A stretch of 64,000 nt of DNA from Hydrogenoanaerobacterium saccharovorans (GCF_016901815.1 NZ_JACSNR010000003.1:124001-188000); one strand, 5' to 3'. Numbered from the stretch's first letter, positions 32,273 through 43,854 are shown. Numbers and translations are program-made. The notes: generated by a model from the letters alone, not told the origin.

Positions 32273-32467
32273 CCCCATAAACAACCCAGCCCCCCGCCAG
32301 CCGGAAACCCGGACCGAGCAGGGGGCTGTTTTGTTGCGCAGGAAATCATCGGACAGGAGCCAAACTCCCCCGGAGAGTGCCGCCTGTCACCGGGCAGAGC
32401 CCTCCCGTCACCCCCATAAACAACCCAGCCCCTGCCCGACCGGAAACCCGGTCTGAGCAGGGGCTGT
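32273..32467 (-). terminator. Duplicated terminator-like hairpin after the sortase gene
   Basis: Two copies (32273-32330 and 32412-32467) share CCCCATAAACAACCCAGCCC and a GC stem AGCCCC...GGGGCT with inner CCGG-AAAC-CCGG. On the minus strand each stem is followed by GGGTTGTTTATGGGG. The stems differ but keep pairing. Confidence 0.65.
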
Positions 32468-32477
32468 GGCGATTGGG

Positions 32478-33086
32478 TTATGCCGAGGGGGCGGAGGTCC
32501 CGGCTTCGGTGAGCCGGACCAGCACCCGCCGGGTCATATCCAGGTTGCAGGTAAAGAGGGTCATATCCCATTCCCCGGCGTCCAGGGCTGCGGGGTCATC
32601 AGCGTCAATCTCGGTGATCCCGGTGACCTGATAGCGGGTGACTGTGCCGTCCTCCCGGGTATAGGTCAGGAGAGTGCCTTCCTCCAGGCTGGCGAGCCGT
32701 CCGAAGTGATTGCGGTAGTTGTGACCGGCAATCACCTTGCGGCTGCCGTCGCTCTCCTGGCGGTACAGGCAGATACTCAGCCGGAGGTTTTCCTCGCTGT
32801 AATCTGCCAGCACCGGGAGTTCCAGTCCCAGATCGGGAATGGACAGAATCCCATCAATGGCATAGCCAGCCAGGGGATCGGGGTTGAGGGGATCATCATC
32901 GGGCTGGGGATTTTCCCCGTCCAGACGCTGCTGGGCCAGAGCCAGCAGATGGGCGGAATTCTGTTCTGCCTGACACTGCTCCCACAGGTTGCCGAGGGTA
33001 AGGCCCAGGGCAGCCAGCAGCAGACAGCTTCCCAGGATCACACAGATCCGTTTCCAGAGGGGATTATTCCGGCTGAGAGGGTTCAT
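32478..33086 (-). CDS. Sortase
   Basis: 202 residues. N-terminal membrane anchor (RICVILGSCLLLAALGLTLG, about 13-32) then the sortase barrel: catalytic His in VIAGHNYRNHFGRL (about 115), catalytic Cys in MTLFTCNLDMTRRVLVR with the partner Arg at its end (about 182-193). It cleaves LPXTG-like signals and attaches proteins to the wall. The class is not certain. Its start (ATG 33086, RBS AAGGAGGAAGG) overlaps the stop of the adhesin gene by 23 bases, so adhesin and enzyme are translated from one message and the enzyme is the likely dedicated sortase. Confidence 0.92.
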   Translation of the reverse strand: MNPLSRNNPLWKRICVILGSCLLLAALGLTLGNLWEQCQAEQNSAHLLALAQQRLDGENPQPDDDPLNPDPLAGYAIDGILSIPDLGLELPVLADYSEENLRLSICLYRQESDGSRKVIAGHNYRNHFGRLASLEEGTLLTYTREDGTVTRYQVTGITEIDADDPAALDAGEWDMTLFTCNLDMTRRVLVRLTEAGTSAPSA

Positions 33087-36000
33087 GGTCCTTCCTCCTT
33101 CGGAGCAGGCCCAGGCTGAGCAGGATCACACCGCCGGCACTGAGAAGACCCACTGTACGCCAGTCCTGACCGGTATAGGGAAGTTCCGGATCAGGGGACG
33201 GAGTCGGATGGTCGTGCCTGGGATCGGGATCGGGATCGTGACCGCCGCCTCCACCGCCGCCCCGGTAGTTTTCAAAGGAGGCGGAGATGGTGCTGCCGGG
33301 CAGGACTGTGCCGGAAGCTCCGGTGGAAGATACCTGATAGCCGGTGTTGTCGCTCTCGGTGAACTGATAGGCGGCATTGCCGGGCAGTTCGCTGATGGTG
33401 ATGCTCTCATTGTGACGCAGGGTGAAGGTTTCGCCGCTGCGGATCACACCGGTTTCCGGGGTGCCGTCCTGCCGTGTGATGGTATAGGGATAGGCATCTG
33501 CCGGTGCGGTGGAGGGCAGACCGCTTGTCAGGGTAAAGGTGAAGGTAAAGGCCTTGGAGGTATCACCCCGGCTGCCGCTTACCTTCTTGGTGAGGGTCAC
33601 AGCGCCGTCTGCCACATTGGTGAACTGGTAAACCGGTTCCTCATTGCTTTCGGGGGTGCCGGTGACAGCCTCTCCATAGTAAACCCGGTAGCCAAGCGGC
33701 ATCGACTGGCTCTCCTCCCGGACGCTGTACCGGATCAGAGCGCCATTGGAATCGTATTTGGCAAGGCCGTCAAAGCTGCCCTTCCAGTCATTTGCTGCGG
33801 TGAGGGTCAGGGTCCGGGCGGGATCAGGACTGCCGTTGACGCACAGTTCCACAATGATCTCATCCGGGCGCAGGCCAAGGGCATTGTCGTTATCCTGCCA
33901 GAGCTTTTCCACCTGCAGGTCCACCGTGCCGGTGAGGGTGTTGGTGAGATTCATGCCGTTCTGGGTGGCTGTGTACTGATCTCCGCCCGCCGGACCGGTG
34001 GTTTGGATCTCCTCCACACGGTAGGTATACGTTTCACCCTGGGCATTGGCCTGGGGCAGGTGGGTGTAGGTGTAGGTCCAGGTATTGCCGCTCTTTACCC
34101 AGGTGGGCTGGAGCGGCTTGCCGTCCGCACCGTTGACAACCTCCTCAGTGCCGGTTCCGGCCTTGCGGTACAGGGCCAGGGTAATGCCATCCGGACGGGT
34201 GTCGTAGTCATCGCTGTTGTCCTTCCAGGTCTTGGTGCCGGTGATGTCGCTGTATTCCACATTCACCAGGGTGGTCTTGTAGCTGCCGGTGGTTGTGGTA
34301 TCAAAGCTGAACCGGAAGTGATACTCCTTGCTGCCGATGGTCACCAGATAACAGCCATCCGCCGCCTTCACAAGGTCCTTGCCGGCGATCTGGATCTCCT
34401 TGGCATAGTAGTAGATCGGATCGCCGTCCGCTGTGTAGAGGGGCAGGTTGGTGAAGCTGCCCGTCCAGTTGGCGGAAGCAGGGTTAGGATTCCGCAGGAT
34501 CAGGGTCTTGCCCTCGACCTTCAGACGGTCGGCGGTGTTGCCCTTCTCCGCATCCTCCGGGTTGGTGGAGGAGTAGAGCTGCACGGTGATGCTTGCGGGC
34601 AGCGAAGTGGCGGCCAGCGAGGTGCCCCACTTCTTCTCCACCGTCAGGCTGGTGCTCTTCACATTGGTGAAGGTCGCTTCTGGATTGTCCGCGGTGACCT
34701 CCTGCCAGGTGGGACTGCCGTCCACAGTCTGGTAGCCGCCGGGGACAGTCTCGGCGATGCGGTAGCGGGTGTTCCTGTCATTGCCGGTCACACTGCCGGG
34801 CATCACGGTGGGCACCTTCTCCCAGACAGCGGTCCAGACAGCGCTGCCAGCCGGGGTATTCTCATAGTAGGGATCGGTGAGTTTCGGGCCAGCTGTGCCG
34901 TCCAGTTCCACCGTTGCCGGGGTCGGGAAGCTCGCCCAGACCTCCTTGCCGTCGGCACCGATCTCCTTCAGGTACTGGAGTTCCAGGGTCAGGGAGTCGG
35001 CAGGAGTGCCGTGCCAGGTCTTCTGGGCGGTGAACTGCAGCAAAGAACCATAGGTGTTCTTTGCCACCAGCGTGCCGTTATCAGCGGTATAGTTGGCGGT
35101 GTAGTTGTGGTGGAAGGTTCCGTTTTCGTCCGCAATGGCGTCTTCCGCCTCTTCCACGGTGATCTCATTCACCTCGCTGTACCACCGGGTGTTGTCCTCC
35201 GCATCGGGCTGCAGCTCCCGGACACGGTAGGTGAACTCATTGCCCTCCAGGTCATGGGTGGGCAGGCCGCTCAGCGTGGCGTTGGCGGTGCTTACGTCCT
35301 GCTCATTGACGCCGTAGACATGCAGAATCACCGGATGATCGATAGTTATCGGTTTCTGGGTGTCGGGGTCCTTGACCGTTTCGTATGTGGTGAGGGTCTT
35401 CCAGTTGGCATCATCGGTGCTGTACTGCACCAGCAGGCTCACTTCCCAGTTGTAGTCATCACGTCCGGTGGTCGGGCGTGTGCCATAGGCGTTGTCCTGA
35501 TCGCCGTCCCATTCCTTCCGTACGGTGATGCTGGTTGTGTTCAGGTAGTTCTGGATGGTGAAGATACTGCTGGTATAGGCTTCCGCCTTCGGGCTGAAGG
35601 GCGAAGTACCGGCGCCGTTCCAGGTGAAGCGGTACTGCCAGCTGTCCTTGCTGTCGTTTTCCACCGAAACAGTGATCTGACTGCCGCCGTCCCAGCTGAT
35701 TCCGGTTTCCACAACACGGTAGCTCAGCTGGGTGGTGCCGCCCTGTCTATCGCTGATGAACCGGGGCAGACCGGTGAAGGAGTGGTTCTTGCCCCAGACG
35801 GTGCTGTCGTTGATCCGACCGGTGAGCTCGGGTGTGAAGTCATAGCTGCCGAAGAGCTTGGTGTAATTCTCCGAATCGAGGGCATGCTGGAAGAAGGTAT
35901 CTCCGTTCTCCCACTGAGAGGCGGTGTCGTTCCACACCTGCAGCTGGAAGGTGACGGTGATTTCGGTGCCCAGGTAGTCCTCGGTGACGGCGGTGCTGTC

Positions 36001-39000
36001 CGAATTCAGCCACTGCTTCCGGTAGTAGACCGTCTGCGTGATGGAGTTGGTGAGGTCGCCCGCAGTGAGAACGCCGTCCACAGGATCACCGGTGGTCCAG
36101 GTTTCGCCGCCGCTGGCGGATTCGTATCCGGACGGCTCTTCCTCTACGATTCTATAGATCCAGGGCATGCCGTTGGGAGCGTACCGCTCCAGTTCGCCAT
36201 CTTCCGTGCCGGTGATGGTGTAGTGCCAGGTATCGTCGTCGTCATCTTCCACTTCCACAGCGATGTTATACAGGCTGGAATCCACCGTCTGCGGCAGGAT
36301 TGCGTTGTCCTGGCCTTCCTGCGCATGGGCCTGGCGCTGAACCGTGAGGGTCAGTTCATCGGGCCGTGTGCGGAAGGCGTCGCCGAAGTCGTCCCATACC
36401 TTGTCAAACTCGAGGGTGACCGTCTCACGGGTGTCGTCCGGCTTGTTGTAGAAGGAGGCTGCCACTGCCGCATTGTCGCCGCTCTCATTGAGTGTGATAT
36501 CGTCCGGATTGACTGCAATGCCATTTTCCGCATTATAGTCGGTGGTAATCTGGGTGATATCGATATCTCCCGGCTCAGCGGTGATCTCATAGCCGCCCAG
36601 CCAGCCGTCAGTGACTTCCCGGATGCGGTACTCCCACCGGGAGCCGTTGGGGGCATAGTAGTCCAGGTTCTTGAAGGTGAGTACATTTTCCAGGGGGGCA
36701 GTCTTGTCCTGGGCCGCTTTGGAGGCTTCCTGGACTTCGGCGGAGGTCCAGGTCACCGTCTGCACTTCCTCCTCCCAGTCGGAGGGAGAGCCGTTATTCC
36801 TGGTGTAGCGCCGGTCGAGTGTGAACTGCACTGCCGGATAGGCGGTGGGGTCGCCGTTCTCATCGGTGGGCAGCTGCAGGAACTTCTTCACCGACAGGGC
36901 CCCCTGGATGCTCCGGTAGCCGTTTTCCACCAGGTAGGTGTTGATCACCGGGTCGAGGTAGACCAGCTTGGAATCGGTCTTGGAGCCGGTGCGGTTTTCC
37001 AGGGTGATGGCAGTTTCCTTGAGGGTATAGGTGTACCGCTCGCCGTCCGCATTGTACTTGGGCAGGGGCTGGGCGTTGTCATTTCCGGGGGCCGGCTCGA
37101 TCTTCAGCGAGCCGTCGTCCGCCACGGTCACCACATTGGCGCCGGTATAGGCGATGCCGAAGTGGAAGGCGCCGTCCTCCACCGGGAGATTCCAGCTCCG
37201 GATGGTGAGGGTGGCAATGTCCTTGGTTTCGGTGCCCAGGGTCTGCTGGAGGGTAAAGGTGACCTCCGGCAGATCCGCAGCGGGATAGCTGGCGGGCATG
37301 GTTTTCCACAGCTTCTGACCCAGGACGGTCACATTGGCGGAGGCGGTGTTGGTAAAGGTGCCGTCCTCCAGCAGGGCATAGCGGCCGGCGTCGGACTGGC
37401 CGTCGGGGATCAGCACCGCCACAGGGGTGCCGTCCTCATCGGTGGGGATGGGGCCGGGGTCGATGGCGGACTGCGTGCCGACCTCGGTGAGGACGCCCTC
37501 CAGCGTATAGGAGATGGCGGTATCCAGATAGTCGAAGTCAGCGGCGTTCACATGGGTATTCTCCACCGCGTAGTAGTAGATCTCATAGCCCAGGCTGTCA
37601 TACTTGGGCAGGCTGGAGAATACAGCATGCCAGTGGTAGATGGGGCTGAGCAGCTGATCGCCGTTCCCTACATCGTCCTCGAGGTAGGTCCAGTGATAGT
37701 TGGCCTGATAGAGGGATACCTGTGTGGTGGGTTTGCCCTGATTGTCCCGCACATGGGTCACCTGGTAGATGTCCAGATAAATATCGGGGCGCAGGCCGTT
37801 TTCATAGTTATAGGTATCCTTCCACTGCTTGTGCCAGAGCACCGACTTGGTGCCGGAGAGCCGGTTGGTGACCGTCATGGTCTGGCTGTCGCTGTCATGG
37901 AGTTCGCCCACCAGGTACTTTTCATCGGAATAGCCGGTGGAATAGGACCGGATCAGCGCATAGGCATCGGGGAATTTCTGGGCGAGCTCGGTACGGCTGA
38001 GTTCCCTGCCGCTGCCGTCCACCCAGACTTCCACGGCGGTGTAGTGGACTACCTGACCGCTGCGGTCATATTTGGGCAGGTTGTGGAAGTAGTACTCCGT
38101 AGTGCTGTCCTTCAGGCTGACAACCTGCACCGACGAAACCCGATTGCCGTTCTGGTCGAGGATGGCGACCTGGTTGTCCGGGTTGCCGACGGTGATGGTG
38201 TCAGGTGTGTCCGGGCCGTTCCGGGTGATCGCATAGTAATCCTCTCCCCCGACCAGATCCAGACGGATGGCCAGGTAGAGCTGGTCGGCGGGGTCGGCGT
38301 TGTCCTGGGTCTTTTCCAGCTCGGCGAGGAGCTCTTCCCGCACACCGCCTCCGCCGTCCAGCCACTGCTTGGTGACGGTGAGGTCGATGTTGCCCAGACG
38401 CCGGTTGGTGACGGTAAGGAACTCGGTGCCGGCGATGGTATCCCGGGAATAGGTGGCCTCATACCGGTGGTACTCGGTTTCATACTGAATGGCGGTGTAT
38501 TCGTCATCCGGGGCGTACTTGTCATATTCATCCGGCTGTGCGGGATTGTCATAGTTGGCAGAGCCGACATCCATGTAGTAGGTGGTCAGGGGAACCCTGT
38601 TGGTCCCCACATTGGTTTCGAGGATATAGACCTCATCGGCTGTATAGCTGCCGATGCCGATATAGTCATACCAGACGCCGTCCCGCAGGGTAACCGAGGA
38701 GATTTCCTTGTTATTCTCCTTGGCATAGGCCTGGATGGTCACCGGCAGACGGTGGGTGGTATCACTGTCGTCGATCCACACCTTGCGCACCATGATGCGG
38801 TTGCCGGCGCCTCTGGGTACATTGATGACCCGGGTCTGGTAGCCGCCGTCCTCGGTGCGTTCGGTTTCATAGATGGGGAAGCGGGAAACCCCGTCGCCCT
38901 CTTCCAGCAGGTAGTATTCATACTGGCGACCGGAGCTGTCGAATTCGGGCAGGTTCCTGACCTCTCCCTTCCAGGGTTCGGTCTCCTGGACGGTGATGCC

Positions 39001-42000
39001 CAGATCGGCATTCACCACCGTGGGAGCCGGGTCGGCAGCGCCGTCCAGTGTGATCTCCACATAGGGATCGGGGTCAAGGGGTTCGCCGGGCAGTCCCTGG
39101 AAGATCTGCAGGGTGACAGTCTCCCCGGCAGGAGCCTGCATGGGCTGTCCCTGTTCGTCCTGCCAGTCCTTGGCTACCAGGTAGTCCAGGGAGTTGTCCA
39201 GGGTATTGGTGATGAGGGTGCTGCTGCCGTCCTGCTGTACCGAGGAGGACTGATAGTTCACCGAGTAGCCGTTCTGCTGGAGGGTGAAGGTGCCGTCGTC
39301 CCGGAGGAGGTTTTCCTCGCTCTTCCCCTGGTAGACACCGCATTCCACCCAGCGGTATTCCAGTTCCCGGCCCAGCATGTCATACTGGGGCACCGACTGG
39401 CTGCTGATCTGGGTGAGCTGTTCGGAATAGAATTCGTCCATGGTCACAGTGGGCAGACGGGTATCTTCCCAGGGCTCATCGCTGTCCTTGGGACGGGACT
39501 GGAGTTTCAGTTCCACCCGGACATCTTCCAGTTCCGACTGGAAGGAAGCAGCGTCCCAGGTCTTGGTGACCCGGGTGGTGATATTGGCGTCAATGCAGTT
39601 GGAGAGGGTGCCGCCGTTATAGAGATAGGCGTTGCCCGCGGGGCGCTTGCCCTCGGTATCCTCCACAATGGAGCCGTTCACTTCAATCCGGTCCAGGAGG
39701 GTGTCGTCGTCCTGGACTTCACCGAAGACCTGCTTGTAGTGATTGGAATCGGCCCTGCTCTGGGTGACTTCCTTGACGCAGTAGATGTATTCATAGCCCT
39801 CGGGGTCATACTTGGGCAGGAGGCAGTCGTCCGCATGGTCGTCGCCGTCAAAGTCCACCCAGAAGATGATGTGCTGCCGGGCGATGCCGTCCTGATCCGG
39901 CTGGGGATTGGTGTTCACTTCCACCTCCACAAAGGTGCCGTCGGCGTTCCGGATGGGGGCGGCGGCGCCGAAATCAGCGCCCTTGCGGTACCGCCAGAGC
40001 TGGAAGGTGCCGTCGGGACGGGCGTCGATGGCCTCCTGGGTGCCGCTGTCCATCCAGACCTTGTAGGCCTCGAACTCGGTATTGCCGGTGAGGGTCAGGT
40101 TCAGGGTGCCGCCCGAATAGAGGGCGTCCTCAATGGAGCCGAAGTTGGGCACATTGGAGTTGTTATAGGTGATGGCGAGGTAATCCTCTCCCATATTCTC
40201 CAGCGGAAGACGCCCGGGGGTCGTACCGCCTTCCGACTCGGGAAGCTGATCCACCTTATAGGTGATGAGTGAGCCATCGAGATTGTATTTCCATACGCCG
40301 GCAACGGTCAGGGTCAGGTTGTCATTGTCCTCGGTGATCTGTACATAGCTTTCCATGGCCCGCAGGATGGAAATCTGTGTTTTCTGCTCATCGCCCACAT
40401 TCCAGAAGGCGGTGAACCGGAAGTTATCCAGAATCTTGTTGCGGAAGGACTTTTTGGATTCCTCGGTCGAAGGTATGGTGCCGTCCCGGAGTACCATATT
40501 GAAGGTGAGATCCCGCTTGAGGACATAATACCAGCCGGGCTGGGATACCGAGTCAATGGTGTCGCCGTCAATCTCCTCCTGGGTGACCGGGCGGAGATAA
40601 TAGCCGTCATTTTCCTGGGGCGTGACCTGCCATTCCACCGTGTAGTCGGTGGCGTCGCCGTAGATGTCGGTGACCCGGATCTCCGAGGGCAGACCCTTGG
40701 AGTTCCCCTCAAAGATATATTCCCAGCCGCCGGTGCTCAGGTCTTTGATGGTGGGCCGGGGCAGGGCATCCAGCCCCAGATCCCCCATATTCTCCTCGGT
40801 GAGCACCGTGAAGTCCCCGGAGGGAGTGCCGTCCTTCGGCGTGATGCGGAAGGCCAGCTGGGGCGCGGTAAAACTGCCGGTGCTGGGCCGGTTGTGCAGC
40901 TCATCGTTGTTGTCCACCCAGAAGATATTCTGGCGGTATTCGGCCTGCCATGCAGTGGGTTCGATGTCCTGCACGGTGGAGAGCCACAAAGAGGAACGGC
41001 TGGTCACTGTGGAGCCGCCGCTGGTGAGAGTGAGGGTGAGTTCCACCTCGCCGCCGGCCTCCGTCTGGGTGTCCGCGGGAGCCGCCAGCAGCAGATTGAC
41101 TGCCGGACGCAGGGTGCGAAGCGCCGTTCCGGGTACTGTCAGGGTCAGATCCAGACTGTCCAGATCACTGCCGGAGCGTTCCAGAGTGAGGGTGAGTTCC
41201 CGTTCGCCCACACTGGTGCCGCCGATGGTGACCGAGCTGTCCAGACCGTCCAGCCGGAGGGCTTCGGTGCCGCCCAGGCTGAGGACACTCCCCTGCCATT
41301 CCGGCTCCCCTTCGATAAAGGCAAAGGGAGCGGGCAGAGTCAGGCAGAGTTCCAGGGTCTGGCTTTCCACCGTCCGGGCCGCAGGGGAACCGGGTTCCAG
41401 ATGGACGGTAAAGACCAGATCGGACGGCTCTTCCGCCGACCATTCCAGATCCTCGCCGCTCTCTACCGCGGCGTCCCAGTCTGTGGCTTCGGCGGGCAGT
41501 GTCCCGGCGTCTGTACCGGAGCCTTCGCCCGTACCGGAGCCTTCGCCCGTACCGGAGCCTTCGCCGGAGCCGGAGCCTTCGCCGGAGCCGGAGCCTTCGC
41601 CGGAGCCGGAGCCTTCACCGGTACCGGAGCCTTCGCCCGTACCGGAGCCTTCGCCCGTACCGGAGCCTTCTCCGGAGCCCTCGCCGGTGCCGGAGCCTTC
41701 GCCTGTACCGGAGCCTTCTCCGGAGCCGGAGCCTTCGCCCGTACCAGAGCCTTCGCCCGTACCGGAGCCTTCGCCCGTACCGGAGCCATCGCTGGTGCCG
41801 GAGCCGGAGCCTTCTCCAGTGCCGGAGCCTTCGCTCGTACCGGAGCCTTCGCCCGTACCGGAGCCTTCGCCGGTACCGGAGCCTTCGCCGGTGCCGGAGC
41901 CTTCGCCGGTGTCGGTACCCTCGTTGAAGTCAGAGCCCTCGCCGGAATTTGTACCGGGGGGGTATTTACATCCGCGCTGATGAGGTTCGCCGCGGAATGG

Positions 42001-42119
42001 GTGGTCGGGGTTTGGAGTGCGTCCGCCTGGGACAGCAGACTGGCGCCCGGATCACCGACAGCCAGAACCAGGGCCAGGATCAATGCCAGGGCACGGCGCT
42101 GCCAGGTTCGCTGTTTCAT
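33064..42119 (-). CDS. Giant Cna-B repeat LPXTG surface adhesin, frameshifted at a G7 tract
   Basis: The signal-peptide frame starts at ATG 42119 ([20 protein letters not shown]...) and the adhesin frame runs 41.96-33.06 kb; they differ by one base. Adding one G to the seven-G run at 41956-41962 joins them exactly ([22 protein letters not shown]) into about 3,018 residues. Order: signal peptide; (GSGTGE)n linker; N-terminal region with [19 protein letters not shown]; roughly 17 Cna-B-like units, each opening like VTKTWDD or VRKEWDGD followed by RP...(I/V)TVQLY (e.g. [20 protein letters not shown]); a terminal SpaA/FctA-like unit; sorting signal LPYTG, a hydrophobic span, RRRK tail. Such proteins mediate adhesion and often form isopeptide bonds. 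Sortase overlaps its 3' end. As written, the gene is off. Confidence 0.9.
41512..41912 (-). repeat. VNTR encoding (Gly-Ser-Gly-Thr-Gly-Glu)n
   Basis: About 400 bases of 18-base (and derived 12-base) units such as GGAGCCTTCGCCCGTACC, imperfect, coding G-S-G-T-G-E on the minus strand. The unit number is prone to slip; assembly collapse is possible. Confidence 0.9.
41956..41962. repeat. Homopolymer G7 (C7 on coding strand) at the frameshift
   Basis: Seven G directly after the signal-peptide region; eight would restore the adhesin frame, six would give an early stop in the GEGS region. Confidence 0.9.
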
Positions 42120-42595
42120 GTTGAGGTCACACCTTTCATGGACAGCCGGAGGGACTGCGATACCCCGGCTGCAAGAATCACTGGAAGTTTCCCGGAAAAG
42201 TACAGAGTATAGGAAAATCCCCCCGGAACGGAGGGATTTTAAGCTGATTCACAAGATTCTTGTGTGTATATTCCGAGAAGTTAGCAAGAAAATAATAATT
42301 ATAGTTTATAATTAAATGATACTATATTTGCAGTAAATCATCAATAAATTTTGTGCAAAATAACAAATATATGATGAAAGTGTGACCGGAATATAAAGTA
42401 TTTTTATGAATTTCAGGTGAAGTCTGGGTTACATATAAAAGGAGGGAAACGGACTTCTGTTTCCGGGGGCAGAACCGGGAAAAGAGGGGCCGTCCATGGG
42501 AAATCCGGCAGAGGAACCGGGCGGGTCAGCCGGGCGGAGAGGGATCGATCCGGGGGCAGCGGCATAGGATAATCCGAAAGGAGGGTGTGACCCCT
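42120..42595. other. Upstream region of the adhesin and of the truncated membrane gene
   Basis: About 475 bases, AT-rich around 42280-42420, with no credible gene. A 23-codon ORF at 42496-42567 (MGNPAEEPGGSAGRRGIDPG...) has a weak ribosome site. No confident promoter for the adhesin was found. Confidence 0.55.
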
Positions 42596-42832
42596 ATGCC
42601 GAAACGTTCCCGGCGCAGGGTGACGCTGTTTTCCCGGTTCCGGCGGGAACTGCGGACCGCTGTCTGTTTTTCATGTTCCTGGTGCTGCTGGTGCAGTCTG
42701 CGGCGGTGATGTTCTCCCCGCCTCCCGAAGCCGGCGGGGAAATCGACATCATTGTGCGCACCTCATCGGCGTCCGTCTTCGGGTATCTGCTCAGCGGGGG
42801 ACTGTCCGGCTCAGCTGCCGGTGAATCAGCCC
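42596..42832 (+). pseudogene. 5' fragment of a small membrane-protein gene
   Basis: ATG 42596 behind AAAGGAGG (42577-42584). It reads MPKRSRRRVTLFSRFRRELR then TAVCF, and after a one-base frameshift in a T5 run (42667-42671) continues FMFLVLLVQSAAVMF, PPPEAGGEIDIIVRTSSASV, FGYLLSGGLSG. This resembles the N-terminus of a clostridial membrane protein with the EIDIIVRTS..A.FGYFLS signature. The coding sense ends abruptly near 42832, where an unrelated minus-strand gene end begins. Broken at both the T5 run and the junction. Confidence 0.7.
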
Positions 42833-43410
42833 TTGTAATCGGGAGCCTTGCCGATGGAGGCAATGATCTCCTTGACAGCTTCGATCATATTGTCGATATC
42901 CTGCTTGTTGTTGACCCAGGAGCAGGAGATCCGGAAGCCGCCCACATGGTCGGTGAAGCGCTGGGCGATGAAGATCTGACGGCTGTGCAGTTCCCGCAGA
43001 ATGGCACGATCCTGTTCCACGTCCTGATAGAGCCGGGTGATGATGATACCGCCCCGACGGCCCGGGTCACGATGGGTGATGACAGTACCGCCGATTTCTT
43101 CCCAGCGGTCCATGCAGTACTCACCGATCTCCCAGACACGCTGCTGGATATTCTCGATGCCGATCTCATTGACCAGACCCAGGGATTCACCCAGGGCAAT
43201 GGCGCCGGCATAGTTGCTGGTGCCGCCGATCTCATACTTGCGGGCGGTGTTGGGGAAGGTCCAGTCATAGACAGCCTGGGCGTCCACCTTTTCCCAGTAA
43301 GCACCCCAGCCGCCTTCGGGCACGGTGGTGTTCAGATAGCCGGCATAGCTCTGCTTGATCTTATCCAGGCTGTTCTTGTTCACATACAGCACACCGGTGC
43401 CATGATCGGG
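42826..43410 (-). pseudogene. C-terminal fragment of a class V aminotransferase / cysteine desulfurase-like gene
   Basis: The open frame ends in TGA/TAA near 42826 and gives about 190 residues: LPDHGTGVLYVNKNSLDKIK, VPEGGWGAYWEKVD, YEIGGTSNYAGAIALGESLG, ENIQQRVWEIGEYCMDRW, then VGGFRISCSWVNNKQDIDNM. This is the small domain of a fold-type I PLP enzyme of the class V group (isopenicillin-N-epimerase/selenocysteine lyase-like); the PLP-binding N-terminal half and start codon are missing. The frame beyond 43410 is the antisense of a Crp-type gene. Confidence 0.75.
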
Positions 43411-43854
43411 GAGAGCGACTGTATCCTGGGACAGCCATACAGCAGTACCGCCACGGTGGTGCTGCCCAGCCGGGTCCGGGCGGTACCGTCGGCACTGGTG
43501 CAGGAGCTGTTCCATGCCGACCCGGTGTTTGCGGACTGGCTGCTTCAGTACCAGGCCCGGAAGGTGCGTCTGCTGCTGGGGCAGAACATGACCCTGTCCT
43601 TTGACCGGGCCAGGCAGCGGGTAGCCAAGACCCTGCTCTATCTGTGCGGACAGTACGGGCGGCAGAAGGAGGACGGCATCTGGCTGACCAACCGGTTCAC
43701 CTGCAGCGATGTGGCGGGGATCACCAATGTGAGCCGTGTGAGCGTGAACCTGATCTTCCGGGAGTGGGAGGAGGCGGGAATCCTCACCCGGGCGCACGGA
43801 CGCTGCTGCATCCGGGACCCGGAGGAGCTGCGCCGCCTGGCGGAGCCGGATTGA
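43405..43854 (+). pseudogene. C-terminal part of a Crp/Fnr family regulator
   Basis: About 148 residues: MIGESDCILGQPYSSTATVV (end of the cNMP-like beta barrel), LVQELFHADPVFADWLLQYQ (dimer helix), FDRARQRVAKTLLYLCGQYG, then the HTH TCSDVAGITNVSRVSVNLIF and REWEEAGILTRAHGR wing. The N-terminal half of the sensor barrel is missing and replaced by aminotransferase sequence, joined near 43400-43412 at a shared CATGATCGGG. No ribosome site precedes the internal ATG. It ends with TGA at 43852-43854. Confidence 0.8.

Noticed and set aside
32989-40272. A 2,427-codon open frame on the plus strand opposite the adhesin
   Set aside because: It is the antisense of the Cna-B repeats. The codon pattern is a mirror of the real gene, it has no ribosome site and no recognisable domain.
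40664-42315. Plus-strand frames rich in EPSPVPEPS or [10 protein letters not shown]
   Set aside because: Antisense translations of the GSGTGE VNTR; the minus strand has signal peptide, Cna-B units and a sorting signal in order.
42496-42567. 23-codon ORF upstream of the truncated membrane gene
   Set aside because: Weak ribosome site and low-complexity composition; mentioned only in the intergenic entry.
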